A DNA stretch of 64,000 nucleotides from Bifidobacterium thermophilum DSM 20210 (lineage in GTDB: Bacteria; Actinomycetota; Actinomycetes; Actinomycetales; Bifidobacteriaceae): assembly GCA_000771265.1 (NCBI GenBank), contig JDUB01000001.1, positions 124,001 through 188,000 on the forward strand. Direction: 5' to 3'. The notes under the pieces are model-generated. The model saw only the letters and a program-made list of their open reading frames with translations, was not told the origin of the DNA and did no database searches. Both the position numbers and the translations under genes were made by a program. Positions 63,915 to 64,000 of this stretch are shown in pieces (position 1 is the first letter of the stretch; each line of letters opens with the position of its first letter).

Positions 63915-64000
63915 GACTCTCCTTCAAGTCAAGCCGGGTGCGGGTTTTCGGCATTGGCAGCAGTGTGTCTGCCGGACCCGCGGTGTGAGAGAATCGCCGG

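Overview
The window looks like a high-GC Gram-positive chromosome, most likely a Bifidobacterium. The basis is the folE-folP-folB/K-DUF3180 order, an NrtR-headed nadA-nadB-nadC-cysteine desulfurase cluster, a YkoE-type vitamin transporter subunit, a bile-acid symporter family carrier, and a GH32/LacI/DUF624 sugar locus. The species cannot be fixed from the sequence alone.

Left part (1-14.4 kb): the end of a folate operon (folE 3' end, folP, a fused folB-folK, a DUF3180 membrane protein), an acyl-CoA thioesterase II, the ABC-F translation factor EttA, a TauE/SafE carrier, a DEAD-box RNA helicase, a SWIM/SNF2 helicase and a flavin-binding PNPOx-like protein. Several intergenic stretches here carry short degenerate tandem repeats.

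Accessory part (14.4-24.7 kb): a DUF4143 ATPase behind two tandem palindromes, a tenA thiaminase-family gene under a TPP riboswitch, then a defence island. The island holds a DUF262/DUF1524 (GmrSD-like) protein, two full-length Sau3AI/MutH-type nucleases in convergent orientation, an HNH endonuclease and a cytosine-5 methyltransferase. It appears to be a GATC restriction-modification system with a duplicated nuclease. GATC sites sit in the methyltransferase -35 element and cluster in the DUF262/nuclease-1 intergenic region, which suggests methylation-linked control.

Middle part (24.8-41.9 kb): a Gfo/Idh oxidoreductase, an aminotransferase, a ketopantoate-reductase-like enzyme, a metQ-metN-metI methionine importer, rarA, and the NAD de novo cluster read leftwards from the NrtR repressor. 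Two copies of a 23-bp inverted repeat upstream of nrtR are good NrtR operator candidates. A Vsr mismatch endonuclease is divergent from nrtR and would repair the T:G mismatches that the island methyltransferase generates.

Right part (42-64 kb): a second aminotransferase, a flavodoxin-fold oxidoreductase, a VOC protein, tRNA-Arg(CCU), a bile-acid:sodium symporter family carrier, a histidine-kinase remnant, an orphan ykoE, tRNA-Met(CAU), rpmE, prfA-prmC-tsaC-glycosyl-phosphotransferase, an apparently leaderless guaB, putP, oligoribonuclease, a HAD phosphatase overlapping a Pif1-like helicase, a small membrane protein, and a beta-fructofuranosidase/LacI/DUF624 locus that runs off the right edge.
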